Shown: positions 54,787-62,333 of the stretch, in pieces
Layout: each line of letters begins with the position of its first letter
Position numbering within the stretch: the stretch's first letter is position 1
Assembly (NCBI RefSeq): GCF_006740045.1
Contig: NZ_AP019749.1
Span: 3,367,001 to 3,431,000, forward strand
Reading direction: 5' to 3'
DNA length: 64,000 bases
Source: Comamonas terrigena NBRC 13299
GTDB taxonomy: Bacteria; Pseudomonadota; Gammaproteobacteria; Burkholderiales; Burkholderiaceae_C
The notes under the pieces: model-generated
What the model was told of the DNA's origin: nothing
What the model saw: only the letters and a program-made list of their open reading frames with translations
Databases searched by the model: none
Position numbers and translations under genes: made by a program

Positions 54787-55138
54787 TCAAGCAATACAGG
54801 TGCCGGAACCTTGATGCAAGCAGGGGCTTGTTCAGTGGCGGTTTCGTCAGGCCCGGAGACGGTGTGGCCGGTGCCGCAGCGCTTCCCAGCAAATACCGGC
54901 GCCCACAGCTAGCTCCTTTTTTGAAAGCTGCACGCCGCCGAAGCAATTCGCACTGGCAGCGTGCGAGATGGCTTGGCAGGAGCGCGGCAAAGCGCCACAA
55001 TACGGACAGCGCACCAAATTGGTGCTTTTCATTGCCTTGGCCCGGACAACCCCGTTGCCCGGGCTTTTGTCCGTGTGGGCTTTTGTTTTTTTGAGCCTGG
55101 CGGACCGACTTTCACCCCATCCCGCAAGGAGCACCGCC
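54787..55138. other. Intergenic region with rnk leader
   Basis: The left part (54796-54880) is the sequence duplicated at 53043-53118. The right part is the leader of rnk with overlapping hairpins and a T-rich run (55040-55092). No gene is recognised between. Confidence 0.6.
55040..55092 (+). promoter_or_regulatory. rnk leader: attenuator-like overlapping hairpins
   Basis: GCCCGG (55040-55045) can pair with CCGGGC (55059-55064). Alternatively CGGACAA (55043-55049) can pair with TTGTCCG (55067-55073), with GCC/GGC closing the base, directly before TTTTGTTTTTTT (55081-55092). The second form is a rho-independent terminator 47 nt upstream of rnk, and the two forms exclude each other. An rnk leader with an internal terminator is known from gammaproteobacteria. 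A free-standing small RNA ending here is the alternative. Confidence 0.65.
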
Positions 55139-55549
55139 ATGGAGCGCAAGCCCACCATCACTCTGTCGACCTTGGACCTGGAGCGCATCGAAGCCCTGCT
55201 GGAGAAAATGCCGGGCGAGTTTCCGGGCCGCGCCGTGCTGGAAGCCGAACTCGACCGTGCCGATGTGCTGGAGCCGGCCCAGATGCCCGCCACCGTGGTG
55301 ACCATGAATTCCACCGTGCGCTTCACCCTGCTGGAAAGCGGCAAGAGCAACACCCTGACCCTGGTCTACCCCAAGGACATGGATGGCAGCGCGGACAAGG
55401 TGTCGGTGTTCGCCCCGGTGGGCATTGCCCTGCTGGGCCTGAGCGTGGGCGACGAATTCCAGATGCCCAGCCCCACGGGCCAGAAGGTGACGGTGCGGGT
55501 GGACGGCATCGACTTCCAGCCCGAGAACGCGGGCGAACTGCACCGCTGA
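55139..55549 (+). CDS. rnk: Nucleoside diphosphate kinase regulator Rnk
   Basis: Rnk is a GreA-like protein that binds RNA polymerase and affects nucleotide pools and NTP levels. The 136-residue protein has a short N-terminal helical arm (TLSTLDLERIEALLEKM) and the GreA/GreB C-terminal fold (VVTMNSTVRFTLLESGKSNTLTLVYP; SVFAPVGIALLGLSVGDEF). AAGGAG lies 7 nt upstream of ATG 55139. The leader contains an attenuator-like structure. Confidence 0.93.
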   Translation: MERKPTITLSTLDLERIEALLEKMPGEFPGRAVLEAELDRADVLEPAQMPATVVTMNSTVRFTLLESGKSNTLTLVYPKDMDGSADKVSVFAPVGIALLGLSVGDEFQMPSPTGQKVTVRVDGIDFQPENAGELHR

Positions 55550-55630
55550 GCCCGCCCGCGCCGGGCCGGTGACCCCGATGCAAGCCACCGTTCGGCGCGG
55601 CCGCCCTCCGGCCCAGCCTGCATTGCGGAC

Positions 55631-55652
55631 AATTTCAGGAAGTGCTGAAATT
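55631..55652. promoter_or_regulatory. Palindrome upstream of the GbsR/MarR gene
   Basis: AATTTCAG (55631-55638) and CTGAAATT (55645-55652) are perfect 8-bp arms around GAAGTG, 27 nt upstream of the start codon. The position is typical of an autoregulatory operator for a MarR-type repressor. Confidence 0.75.
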
Positions 55653-55678
55653 CTTAAATTCACAGGCACAATTCCTTT

Positions 55679-56275
55679 ATGAGTCAGCTTCAACCCCTTC
55701 CTTCCCTGAACCGGCAGTTCGTCTCCCACTTTGGCGAGATGGGCAGCCGCTGGGGCATCAACCGCACGGTGGGTCAGATCTACGCGCTGCTGTTTCTGTC
55801 GCCGCGCGCGCTGAATGCGGAAGAGATTGCGGAGACGCTGGAGTTTTCGCGCTCCAACGTCAGCATGGGCTTGAAGGAACTGCAGTCGTGGCGCCTGGTG
55901 AACCTGCGCCACCAGCCCGGTGACCGCCGCGAATATTTTGAGGCGCCGCAGGATGTGTGGGACATCTTCCGCCGCCTGGCCGAGGAGCGCCGCCGCCGCG
56001 AGATCGAGCCCACGCAGTCCATGCTGCGTTCGGCCCTGCTGGAAGAGGCCCAGTCCGACGACGAACGCCATGCGCAAAAGCGCATGCAGGAGATGTACGA
56101 GCTGATCGAAAAGCTGATGACCTGGTTTGACGATGTGCAGCGCCTGCAACCCGAAACCGCCATGCAGCTGATGGGCATGGGCGCCGCCGTGACGCGGGTG
56201 CTGGAGATCAAGGACAAGCTCACCGGCCGTGCCAAGCCCAAGGACCCCAAGGGCGGCAAGGACCCGCAGGATTGA
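55679..56275 (+). CDS. GbsR/MarR-family transcriptional regulator
   Basis: The 198-residue protein has a winged helix-turn-helix (about residues 35-95: NRTVGQIYALLFLSPRALNAEEIAETLEFSRSNVSMGL as the core) and a long helical dimerisation tail with Glu/Arg-rich coils, ending in Lys/Pro/Asp-rich residues. The pattern is that of GbsR-type regulators. A palindrome sits at its promoter. The cytochrome bd operon is close but convergent, so its target is not certain. Confidence 0.88.
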   Translation: MSQLQPLPSLNRQFVSHFGEMGSRWGINRTVGQIYALLFLSPRALNAEEIAETLEFSRSNVSMGLKELQSWRLVNLRHQPGDRREYFEAPQDVWDIFRRLAEERRRREIEPTQSMLRSALLEEAQSDDERHAQKRMQEMYELIEKLMTWFDDVQRLQPETAMQLMGMGAAVTRVLEIKDKLTGRAKPKDPKGGKDPQD

Positions 56276-56335
56276 GTACCTGCAGGGGTACGGCGCTGCC
56301 CTGGTGCTTGCGCTGTCAGCCCCTGCGCCGACCAC

Positions 56336-56367
56336 AAAAAAATGGCCTGCAACTGCAGGCCATTTTT
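56336..56367. terminator. Bidirectional rho-independent terminator
   Basis: ATGGCCTGCA (56342-56351) and TGCAGGCCAT (56354-56363) are perfect 10-bp arms. An A-run precedes and a T-run follows, so it can stop transcription of the GbsR gene (plus) and of the DUF3014 gene (minus). Confidence 0.93.
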
Positions 56368-56432
56368 GCGTGCGCAGCCCTCGAAGTGCGAAGGGCTGCA
56401 CCCGTGCATTCCGCAGGGCGCGGGCCTTTTGC

Positions 56433-57338
56433 TCAGCGCCGGGTGATCTGCGCCCGCAGTGCCCGCAGCTGGGCCTTGATGCGCTGGGTGTGTTCCACGC
56501 CCATGCGCAGCAGGATCTTCTGCCCTGCCGACAGGGACTGCAGATCCGCATCGGCAAACTCGTAGCGCAGCCACGGCTGCTGGGGCGCCAGCTGGCCTTG
56601 CACCTGTACCAGTTTCAGCGCCAGCGGCCCGGGAGGTTCGGGGGTCTGCAGCAGGTGGTCGATCACCGCCACCAGCCGGTCATTGAAGCGCTGGCCGGGA
56701 TAGCCCAGCTCTTCATAGGCCTGCTGCAGCACCGGGTAGACACGGCGGTACAGGACACCGGCCTGCTCCACATCCAGGCCCACGACAAAGCGCACCACGG
56801 CTTCGTAGCGCGCGGCGTTGGCTGGCGCGATCTCCATGCGTCCGTCGTCGGTCTGCGTGACGGCCATGCGCCCGCCCACCGGGTGCAACGGCCACAAGCG
56901 CGAGGCCGCCTGGCTGCGCGCCAGGTTGTCCACCGTGGCCGCAATGCGGCGTGCCAGAGCGTCGGTGGCGACAAAGCGCAGCGTGCGTTCACGCCCCAGC
57001 CATTCCGTGACAGCCTGGGCCAGGCCGTCGCCATCGCCACCGGCCAGCGGCGGGCGGCCCTGGGCGTCGGCCGCTGGTTCCAGCGGATGGGAGGTGTCAG
57101 CGGCCGGCTCCGCCGCAGGCGCTGCCGGTGCGGGTTCCGTGATGGTGGGCGCCGGGGCCGCAGGGGCGGGCGCTGCGACAGGCGGTGTCTCCAGGGCTGC
57201 CGGCGCCCTGCCCCAGTAGTGCCAACCGGCATAGCCCGCTCCCAGCAACACCACGGCCACCAGCGCCCATCGGCCGGTGGTGCCCAGGCCCTCTTTGCGG
57301 TGGTGTTGGCGGGAAATCGGTTCGCTGCGCGCTTCCAT
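56433..57338 (-). CDS. DUF3014 membrane-anchored protein
   Basis: The 301-residue protein has one membrane segment (about residues 25-43) followed by an Ala/Pro-rich linker (to about 80), then a domain that resembles DUF3014: FVATDALARRIAATVDNLARSQAASRLWPLHP and GLDVEQAGVLYRRVYPVLQQAYEELGYPGQRFNDRLVAVIDHLL. The function is unknown; the bulk of the protein should lie in the periplasm. GGAGGA precedes ATG 57338. Confidence 0.82.
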   Translation of the reverse strand: MEARSEPISRQHHRKEGLGTTGRWALVAVVLLGAGYAGWHYWGRAPAALETPPVAAPAPAAPAPTITEPAPAAPAAEPAADTSHPLEPAADAQGRPPLAGGDGDGLAQAVTEWLGRERTLRFVATDALARRIAATVDNLARSQAASRLWPLHPVGGRMAVTQTDDGRMEIAPANAARYEAVVRFVVGLDVEQAGVLYRRVYPVLQQAYEELGYPGQRFNDRLVAVIDHLLQTPEPPGPLALKLVQVQGQLAPQQPWLRYEFADADLQSLSAGQKILLRMGVEHTQRIKAQLRALRAQITRR

Positions 57339-57658
57339 CACGGCTCCTCCTTGCTGTGCGATAGAGATGGGAATCTTGACCGGACTACCCTAGCAGCAAT
57401 CGGTGGCTGTGCACCGCATGCACACGCTTTGTTGCATGACCAGATGTCAACGGCGGTACAAAACGGGCCTGCATCCTCTGCTATGCGCCGCCCCCAAAAA
57501 CACAAGGCCTGGTGCCATCACAGCACCAGGCCTTGCCTGGGCACCCGAACGGGCGACCGAATCCGGAGCGGCTGACTGCACCTTCGGTCACCGCGGCTCT
57601 GCAAAGTCTCTGCGACTCCGCCGCCATGCAGCGACGAAAGGCACTGTGCCTGCGGCCT
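57339..57658. other. Region between DUF3014 gene and cydX
   Basis: These 320 nt hold the terminator of the cyd operon (57496-57534) and the promoter of the DUF3014 gene on the same strand. No coding signal was found. Confidence 0.6.
57496..57534 (-). terminator. Rho-independent terminator of the cyd operon
   Basis: AAGGCCTGGTGC (57504-57515) and GCACCAGGCCTT (57523-57534) are perfect 12-bp arms with a 7-nt loop. On the minus strand they are followed by GTG and TTTTT. It lies 125 nt after cydX. Confidence 0.9.
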
Positions 57659-57796
57659 TTACTCGGGCAGCTTGCTGGTGCGCTCCAGGATGCGGCGGCG
57701 GGTGGCCTCGTCATCCATCAGCTCGTACCACATGGCATTGAGCACAGCAAAAGCGGCGGCCAGTGGCAGGCCCAGAATCCACGCGAAATACCACAT
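57659..57796 (-). CDS. cydX: Cytochrome bd oxidase small subunit CydX
   Basis: The 45-residue protein MWYFAWILGLPLAAAFAVLN… with ELMDDEATRRR after the membrane helix is the CydX/YbgT type. This single-TM subunit binds CydA and stabilises the haem site of the oxidase. ATG 57796 has AAAGGAA 8 nt upstream and lies 20 nt after cydB. The length is in the 35-50 range of the family. It is the last gene of the cyd operon before the terminator. Confidence 0.93.
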   Translation of the reverse strand: MWYFAWILGLPLAAAFAVLNAMWYELMDDEATRRRILERTSKLPE

Positions 57797-57816
57797 ATCG
57801 AATTCCTTTCTACCGG

Positions 57817-58968
57817 TTAGTAAGAGTGGCCTTTGCCGGTGGCAATCGCAGCGATATCAACCTTGCCGCGCAGCACCGCGTACACCCAGCTGGTGTAGGC
57901 CAGGATCAAGGGCAGGAAGATCAGCACGCACACCAGCATGATGAACAGCACCACATGGCTGGAGGAGGAATCCCACACCGTCAGGCTGAAGCGCGGATCG
58001 ACGGTGGACGGCAGGATCATGGGGAACATGGCAGCGCCCACGGTCAGGATGATGCCGGCAATCGCCAGGCCGCTGCCCAGCAGGCTCAGCCATTCGCGGC
58101 GGCTGCGCAGGCCCAGGGCCACGATCAGCGGCATGACCAGACCGATACCGGGCACGACCCACAGCGCGGGGTAGGACTGGAAGTTGTGCATCCAGGCGCC
58201 AGCGACTGCGGCAGCGGTCTTGTTCATCGGATTGGAGGGGCCGATGTGGCTGATCTCGCTGGTGATGACATAGCCGTTGATGCTGCCCAGCCACACGCCG
58301 GCGGCGGCAAACAGCAAGGTGGTCAGCAGCGCAAACAGCACGCCGTACCTGGCTGCGCGCCGGGCGACTTCGCCCTCGGTCTTGAACACCAGCCAGGACG
58401 CACCGTGCATCAGCAGCATGGACAGCGACACCAGGCCGCACAGCAGCGCGAACGGTGTCAGCAGGCCGAAGAAGCTGCCGTCGTAGTAGATGCGCATATC
58501 GTCACCCAGGCGGAAAGGCACGCCCAGGATCACATTGCCCACGGCCAGGCCGAACAGCAGCGCTGGCACCAGGCCGGTGATGCACAGTACCCAGTCCCAG
58601 CCGTTGCGCCAGGCAGCGCTCTCGCGCTTGCTGCGGAACTTGAAGGCCACGGGGCGCAGGATCAGCGGCACCAGCACGGCGAACATGGCCAGGTAAAAGC
58701 CGGAGAAGGAGACCGCGTACAGCTGCGGCCAGGCGGCAAAGATAGCACCGCCGCCCAGAATCAGCCACACTTGGTTGCCTTCCCACACGGGGCCGACCGC
58801 GTTGATGGCGGTGCGGCGTTCCACATCGGTTTTGGCCGTGGCGCGCAGCAGCCCCATGCTGCCCAGATCGAACCCGTCGGTCACGGCAAAGCCCACCAGC
58901 AGCACGCCCAGCAGCAGCCACCAGATGACGCGCAGCACGTCATACGAAATCAGTTCATGCAAGATCAT
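57817..58968 (-). CDS. cydB: Cytochrome bd ubiquinol oxidase subunit II
   Basis: CydB is the second large membrane subunit of the terminal oxidase that reduces oxygen with quinol at high affinity. The 383-residue protein has about nine membrane segments and conserved blocks WWLLLGVLLVGFAVTDGFDLG, VGPVWEGNQVWLILGGGA and LRPVAFKFRSK. AAGGAG lies upstream of ATG 58968, 23 nt after cydA. Confidence 0.97.
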   Translation of the reverse strand: MILHELISYDVLRVIWWLLLGVLLVGFAVTDGFDLGSMGLLRATAKTDVERRTAINAVGPVWEGNQVWLILGGGAIFAAWPQLYAVSFSGFYLAMFAVLVPLILRPVAFKFRSKRESAAWRNGWDWVLCITGLVPALLFGLAVGNVILGVPFRLGDDMRIYYDGSFFGLLTPFALLCGLVSLSMLLMHGASWLVFKTEGEVARRAARYGVLFALLTTLLFAAAGVWLGSINGYVITSEISHIGPSNPMNKTAAAVAGAWMHNFQSYPALWVVPGIGLVMPLIVALGLRSRREWLSLLGSGLAIAGIILTVGAAMFPMILPSTVDPRFSLTVWDSSSSHVVLFIMLVCVLIFLPLILAYTSWVYAVLRGKVDIAAIATGKGHSY

Positions 58969-58991
58969 TTTTGTGTACTCCTTGCTTGCAT

Positions 58992-60578
58992 TCAGCGGGC
59001 GCGGGCCAGCTTTTGGATCATGGGTTCGTAGAAGCTCAGGTGCGGCTCGCTCTCATGCTCCGGCCCCTTCTGGATGGCGCGCACCATGAGTTTGAGTTCG
59101 ATCACCAGCAGCACGGTGTAGATCAGCACAAAGCCTGCAATCGTCAGCAGCAGCGTGCCGGCGCCCAGGTGGGAGACGGCCATGGCCGTGGGCAGCACGC
59201 CTTCGATGATCCAGGGCTGGCGGCCCAGCTCGGCCACGACCCAGCCGCATTCGGCCGCAATCCACGGCAGCGGGATGGACAGCACGGCCACCTTGAGCAG
59301 CCAGGGGTAGGCATCCAGCCTGTGGCGCACGGACAGCCAGAAGAAAGTGCCGGTCAGCACGATGAAGAACATGCCCAGGGCCACCATGACGCGGAAGCTC
59401 CAGAACAACGGGCCCACCGGGGGAATGGTGTCGGTCGCCGCCTTCTGGATCTGTTCGGCGGTGGCTTGGCGCGGGTCGTCTACATAGCGCTTGAGTAGCA
59501 GCGCGTAGCCCAGGTAGACACCTTTTTCCTCAAAGCGCGTGCGCGCCTCGGCAGGGACTTCGGCGTCCGACCTGGCGCTGCGGATGGTCTGCAGCGCGTC
59601 ATAGGCGTCGATGCCGCTGCGGATATAGCCTTCGGCGTTGCTCACCAACTGGTTGATGCCGGGGATCTCGGTGTTGAGCGAGCGCGTGCCGATCAGGCCC
59701 ATCACCCAGGGGATGTGCACGGCGAAATGGGTTTCGCGCGCTTCGCGGTCCGGGAAGCCGATGGCGGTGAAGGCCGCCGGTGCGGGCTCGGTCTCCCACA
59801 TGGCTTCGATCGAGGCCAGCTTCATCTTCTGGTGTTCGGACGACAGGTAGCCGGACTCGTCGCCCAGCACCACCACCGACAGCGAGGCGGCCAGACCGAA
59901 CGAGGCGGCCACCGTCATCGAGCGCTTGGCCAGGTGCAGGTGGCGGCCCTTGAGCACGTACCAGGCCGACACGCCCAGCACGAATAGCGAGGCCATCACA
60001 TAGCCGGCCGAGACCGTGTGCACGAACTTGGCCTGTGCCACCGGGTTGGTCAGCACCGCAAAGAAGTCGGTCACTTCCATGCGCATGGTCTGCGGGTTGA
60101 AGGCGGCGCCCACGGGGTTCTGCATCCAGCCGTTGGCCACCAGGATCCACAGCGCCGAGAAGTTGGTGCCGATGGCCATCAGGCAGGTCACGATCAGGTG
60201 CTTGACTTTGCTCAGCCGGTCCCAGCCGAAGAAGAACAGGCCCACGAAGGTGGCTTCCAGGAAGAAGGCCATCAGCCCTTCAATGGCCAGCGGAGCACCG
60301 AAGATGTCGCCCACGTAGTGGCTGTAGTAGCTCCAGTTCATGCCGAACTGGAACTCCATCACCACGCCCGTGGCTACGCCCATGGCGAAGTTGATGCCGA
60401 ACAGCACGCCCCAGAACTTGGTCATGTCGCGCCAGATTGTGCGGCCGGTCATCACAAACACCGTCTCCATGATGGCGATGAGAATCGACAGGCCCAGGGT
60501 CAGCGGCACGAACAGAAAGTGGTAGAGCGCCGTTATCGCGAACTGCAGCCGCGATAAGTCGACGATGTCGAGGTCCAT
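58992..60578 (-). CDS. cydA: Cytochrome bd ubiquinol oxidase subunit I
   Basis: CydA carries haems b558, b595 and d and oxidises ubiquinol in the inner membrane. The 528-residue protein has the haem ligand His in SRLQFAITALYHFLFVPL (His20), the His in KFVHTVSAGYVMASLF and the Met in FWSFRVMVALGMFF. The long stretch after GVYLGYALLLKRY is in the range of the E. coli-type long Q-loop. RBS GGAATTCCCC precedes ATG 60578, 18 nt after cydC. Confidence 0.97.
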   Translation of the reverse strand: MDLDIVDLSRLQFAITALYHFLFVPLTLGLSILIAIMETVFVMTGRTIWRDMTKFWGVLFGINFAMGVATGVVMEFQFGMNWSYYSHYVGDIFGAPLAIEGLMAFFLEATFVGLFFFGWDRLSKVKHLIVTCLMAIGTNFSALWILVANGWMQNPVGAAFNPQTMRMEVTDFFAVLTNPVAQAKFVHTVSAGYVMASLFVLGVSAWYVLKGRHLHLAKRSMTVAASFGLAASLSVVVLGDESGYLSSEHQKMKLASIEAMWETEPAPAAFTAIGFPDREARETHFAVHIPWVMGLIGTRSLNTEIPGINQLVSNAEGYIRSGIDAYDALQTIRSARSDAEVPAEARTRFEEKGVYLGYALLLKRYVDDPRQATAEQIQKAATDTIPPVGPLFWSFRVMVALGMFFIVLTGTFFWLSVRHRLDAYPWLLKVAVLSIPLPWIAAECGWVVAELGRQPWIIEGVLPTAMAVSHLGAGTLLLTIAGFVLIYTVLLVIELKLMVRAIQKGPEHESEPHLSFYEPMIQKLARAR

Positions 60579-60596
60579 GGGGAATTCCTTTCTCTC

Positions 60597-62333
60597 TTAA
60601 AAACCCTTGGCCATTGCATGCGCTGCCGGGGTGGCGGCGTCATCGCGCAGCCGTGCCAGCAGCTTGTCAAAATCCGCTGTGCCGCGCCGGGCGTCGCCCA
60701 GCAAGCGACCACCTTCCACCCAGAGCAGACGATCGGCGCTTTCCGCCTCTCTGCGCAAGTGGGTAGCCACAATCACGGTGTGCCCTTTCATCTGCCGCTG
60801 CAGGCAGGCCAGCACATCCCGCGCGGTGGCGGCATCCAGTCCTTCGGAGGGCTCGTCCAGCAGCCAGCACGGCGCCGGGTGCAGCAGCAGCCGCGCCAGC
60901 GCCAGGCGGCGCGCCTGCCCGCCGGACAGGCCCAGACCGCCCTCGCCCAGCCGGCTCTCCAGCCCCTGGGGCATGGCGCGCACATCGCTGGCCAGGCCCG
61001 CGTCTTCCAGCGCCTGCCACAGCCGTTCGTCGCTGGCACCGGGGCAGGCCAGCAGCAGGTTGTCCCGCAGGCTGTCCTGGAACAACTCGGTGCGCTGGGT
61101 CAGCCAGGTGCCGGGCTGCGCGGCCACATGGCCTTGCGTGGCGGGCAGCTCGCCCGCGATCACGGACAGCAGCGTGCTTTTGCCAGCGCCGCTGGCCCCC
61201 ACCACCGCCACCTGGGTGCCGGCCGGGATCTGCAGGCTCACCGCTTCCAAGGCCCAGCGGGGACTGCCCTGGTGCCTGGCGCTGACCTGCTCCAGCACGG
61301 CCGCCACACCGGGCGGCGGCAGATGGACGGCAGTATCGGCCACCGGTGCCTGCACCACCTGGGGTGCCAGCCGTTGGATGGACAGCCAGGTGCGTCCTGC
61401 CTCGACGGCACCCCGGCGCAGCGCCGCAAACGGCTCCATCGCGGCCAGGGCCACCAGCAAGGCCAGTGCGGCCCCCGGGGCGCCGATCACGCCCTGCTCG
61501 GCCAGCCAGCCCACGGCCAGCAGCACGCCCACCAAAGTCAATGTGCTGACCACTCCATAGGCGGCGGTGGCATGCGCCTCCAGCCGGTTGAGCTGGCGGT
61601 CCGCCTGGGCCACGCAGGCCTCGGTCGCCGCCAGGCGCGCGCACTGTGCCGGCAGGCGCCCCGCCATCAGCAGATCGGTCTGCCCGGCCACCAGGTCCAC
61701 AGCCTGGGAGCGCAGCCGTTCCAGCGCCGCCGCGCGGCGCAATGCGGGCCGGCGGGCGCGCCGCGCCAGCACCACGGCAATGGCGGTGCCGACCAGCAGC
61801 AGCCACAGCCCCAGCAGCAGGCCCAGCTGCCAGTGCATGGCGCCCAGCACCACGGCCGCCAGCAGCGCCGCACCACAGGCGGACACCAGGGGCACGGCCA
61901 GGCGCAGGTACAGGCTGTCCAGCGCATCCACATCGCCGGTCAGGCGCTGCAGCCAGCGTGCCGGACGCAGGCGCAGCTGCGAGGCAGCACCAGCGGGTGC
62001 CCAGCTGCGGAACAGGCGCTCGCGCAGCGCGGCAAGCACGGCCAGCGTGGCATCGTGGGTGACCAGGCGCTCGCCATAGCGGGCGGCGGTGCGCCCCAGG
62101 GCCAGCAGCCGGATGCCGGCGCTGGGCATGAATACATCAAACACCAGGGCCGTGGCCGGCACCAGCCCGGCCAGCCCCGTGGCGGCAATGAACCAGCCGG
62201 ACAGGCCCAGCAGGGCCATGCCCATCAGCACCGTCAGGCAGGCCAGTGCCATGCCGCCCAGCCACAGGCGGCGCGGTGCCATGGCAGCCAGCGCTGCCAG
62301 CATGGCGCCCAGCGATGGACGTGTGCGCTTCAT
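60597..62333 (-). CDS. cydC: Thiol ABC exporter subunit CydC
   Basis: CydC forms a heterodimeric ABC exporter with CydD that moves glutathione and cysteine to the periplasm, needed to assemble cytochrome bd. The 578-residue protein has about six membrane segments, Walker A GASGAGKST near residue 380, signature LSGGQARRLALARLLL and Walker B CWLLDEPSEGLD. ATG 62333 overlaps cydD by ATGA. cydA follows after 18 nt. Confidence 0.95.
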   Translation of the reverse strand: MKRTRPSLGAMLAALAAMAPRRLWLGGMALACLTVLMGMALLGLSGWFIAATGLAGLVPATALVFDVFMPSAGIRLLALGRTAARYGERLVTHDATLAVLAALRERLFRSWAPAGAASQLRLRPARWLQRLTGDVDALDSLYLRLAVPLVSACGAALLAAVVLGAMHWQLGLLLGLWLLLVGTAIAVVLARRARRPALRRAAALERLRSQAVDLVAGQTDLLMAGRLPAQCARLAATEACVAQADRQLNRLEAHATAAYGVVSTLTLVGVLLAVGWLAEQGVIGAPGAALALLVALAAMEPFAALRRGAVEAGRTWLSIQRLAPQVVQAPVADTAVHLPPPGVAAVLEQVSARHQGSPRWALEAVSLQIPAGTQVAVVGASGAGKSTLLSVIAGELPATQGHVAAQPGTWLTQRTELFQDSLRDNLLLACPGASDERLWQALEDAGLASDVRAMPQGLESRLGEGGLGLSGGQARRLALARLLLHPAPCWLLDEPSEGLDAATARDVLACLQRQMKGHTVIVATHLRREAESADRLLWVEGGRLLGDARRGTADFDKLLARLRDDAATPAAHAMAKGF

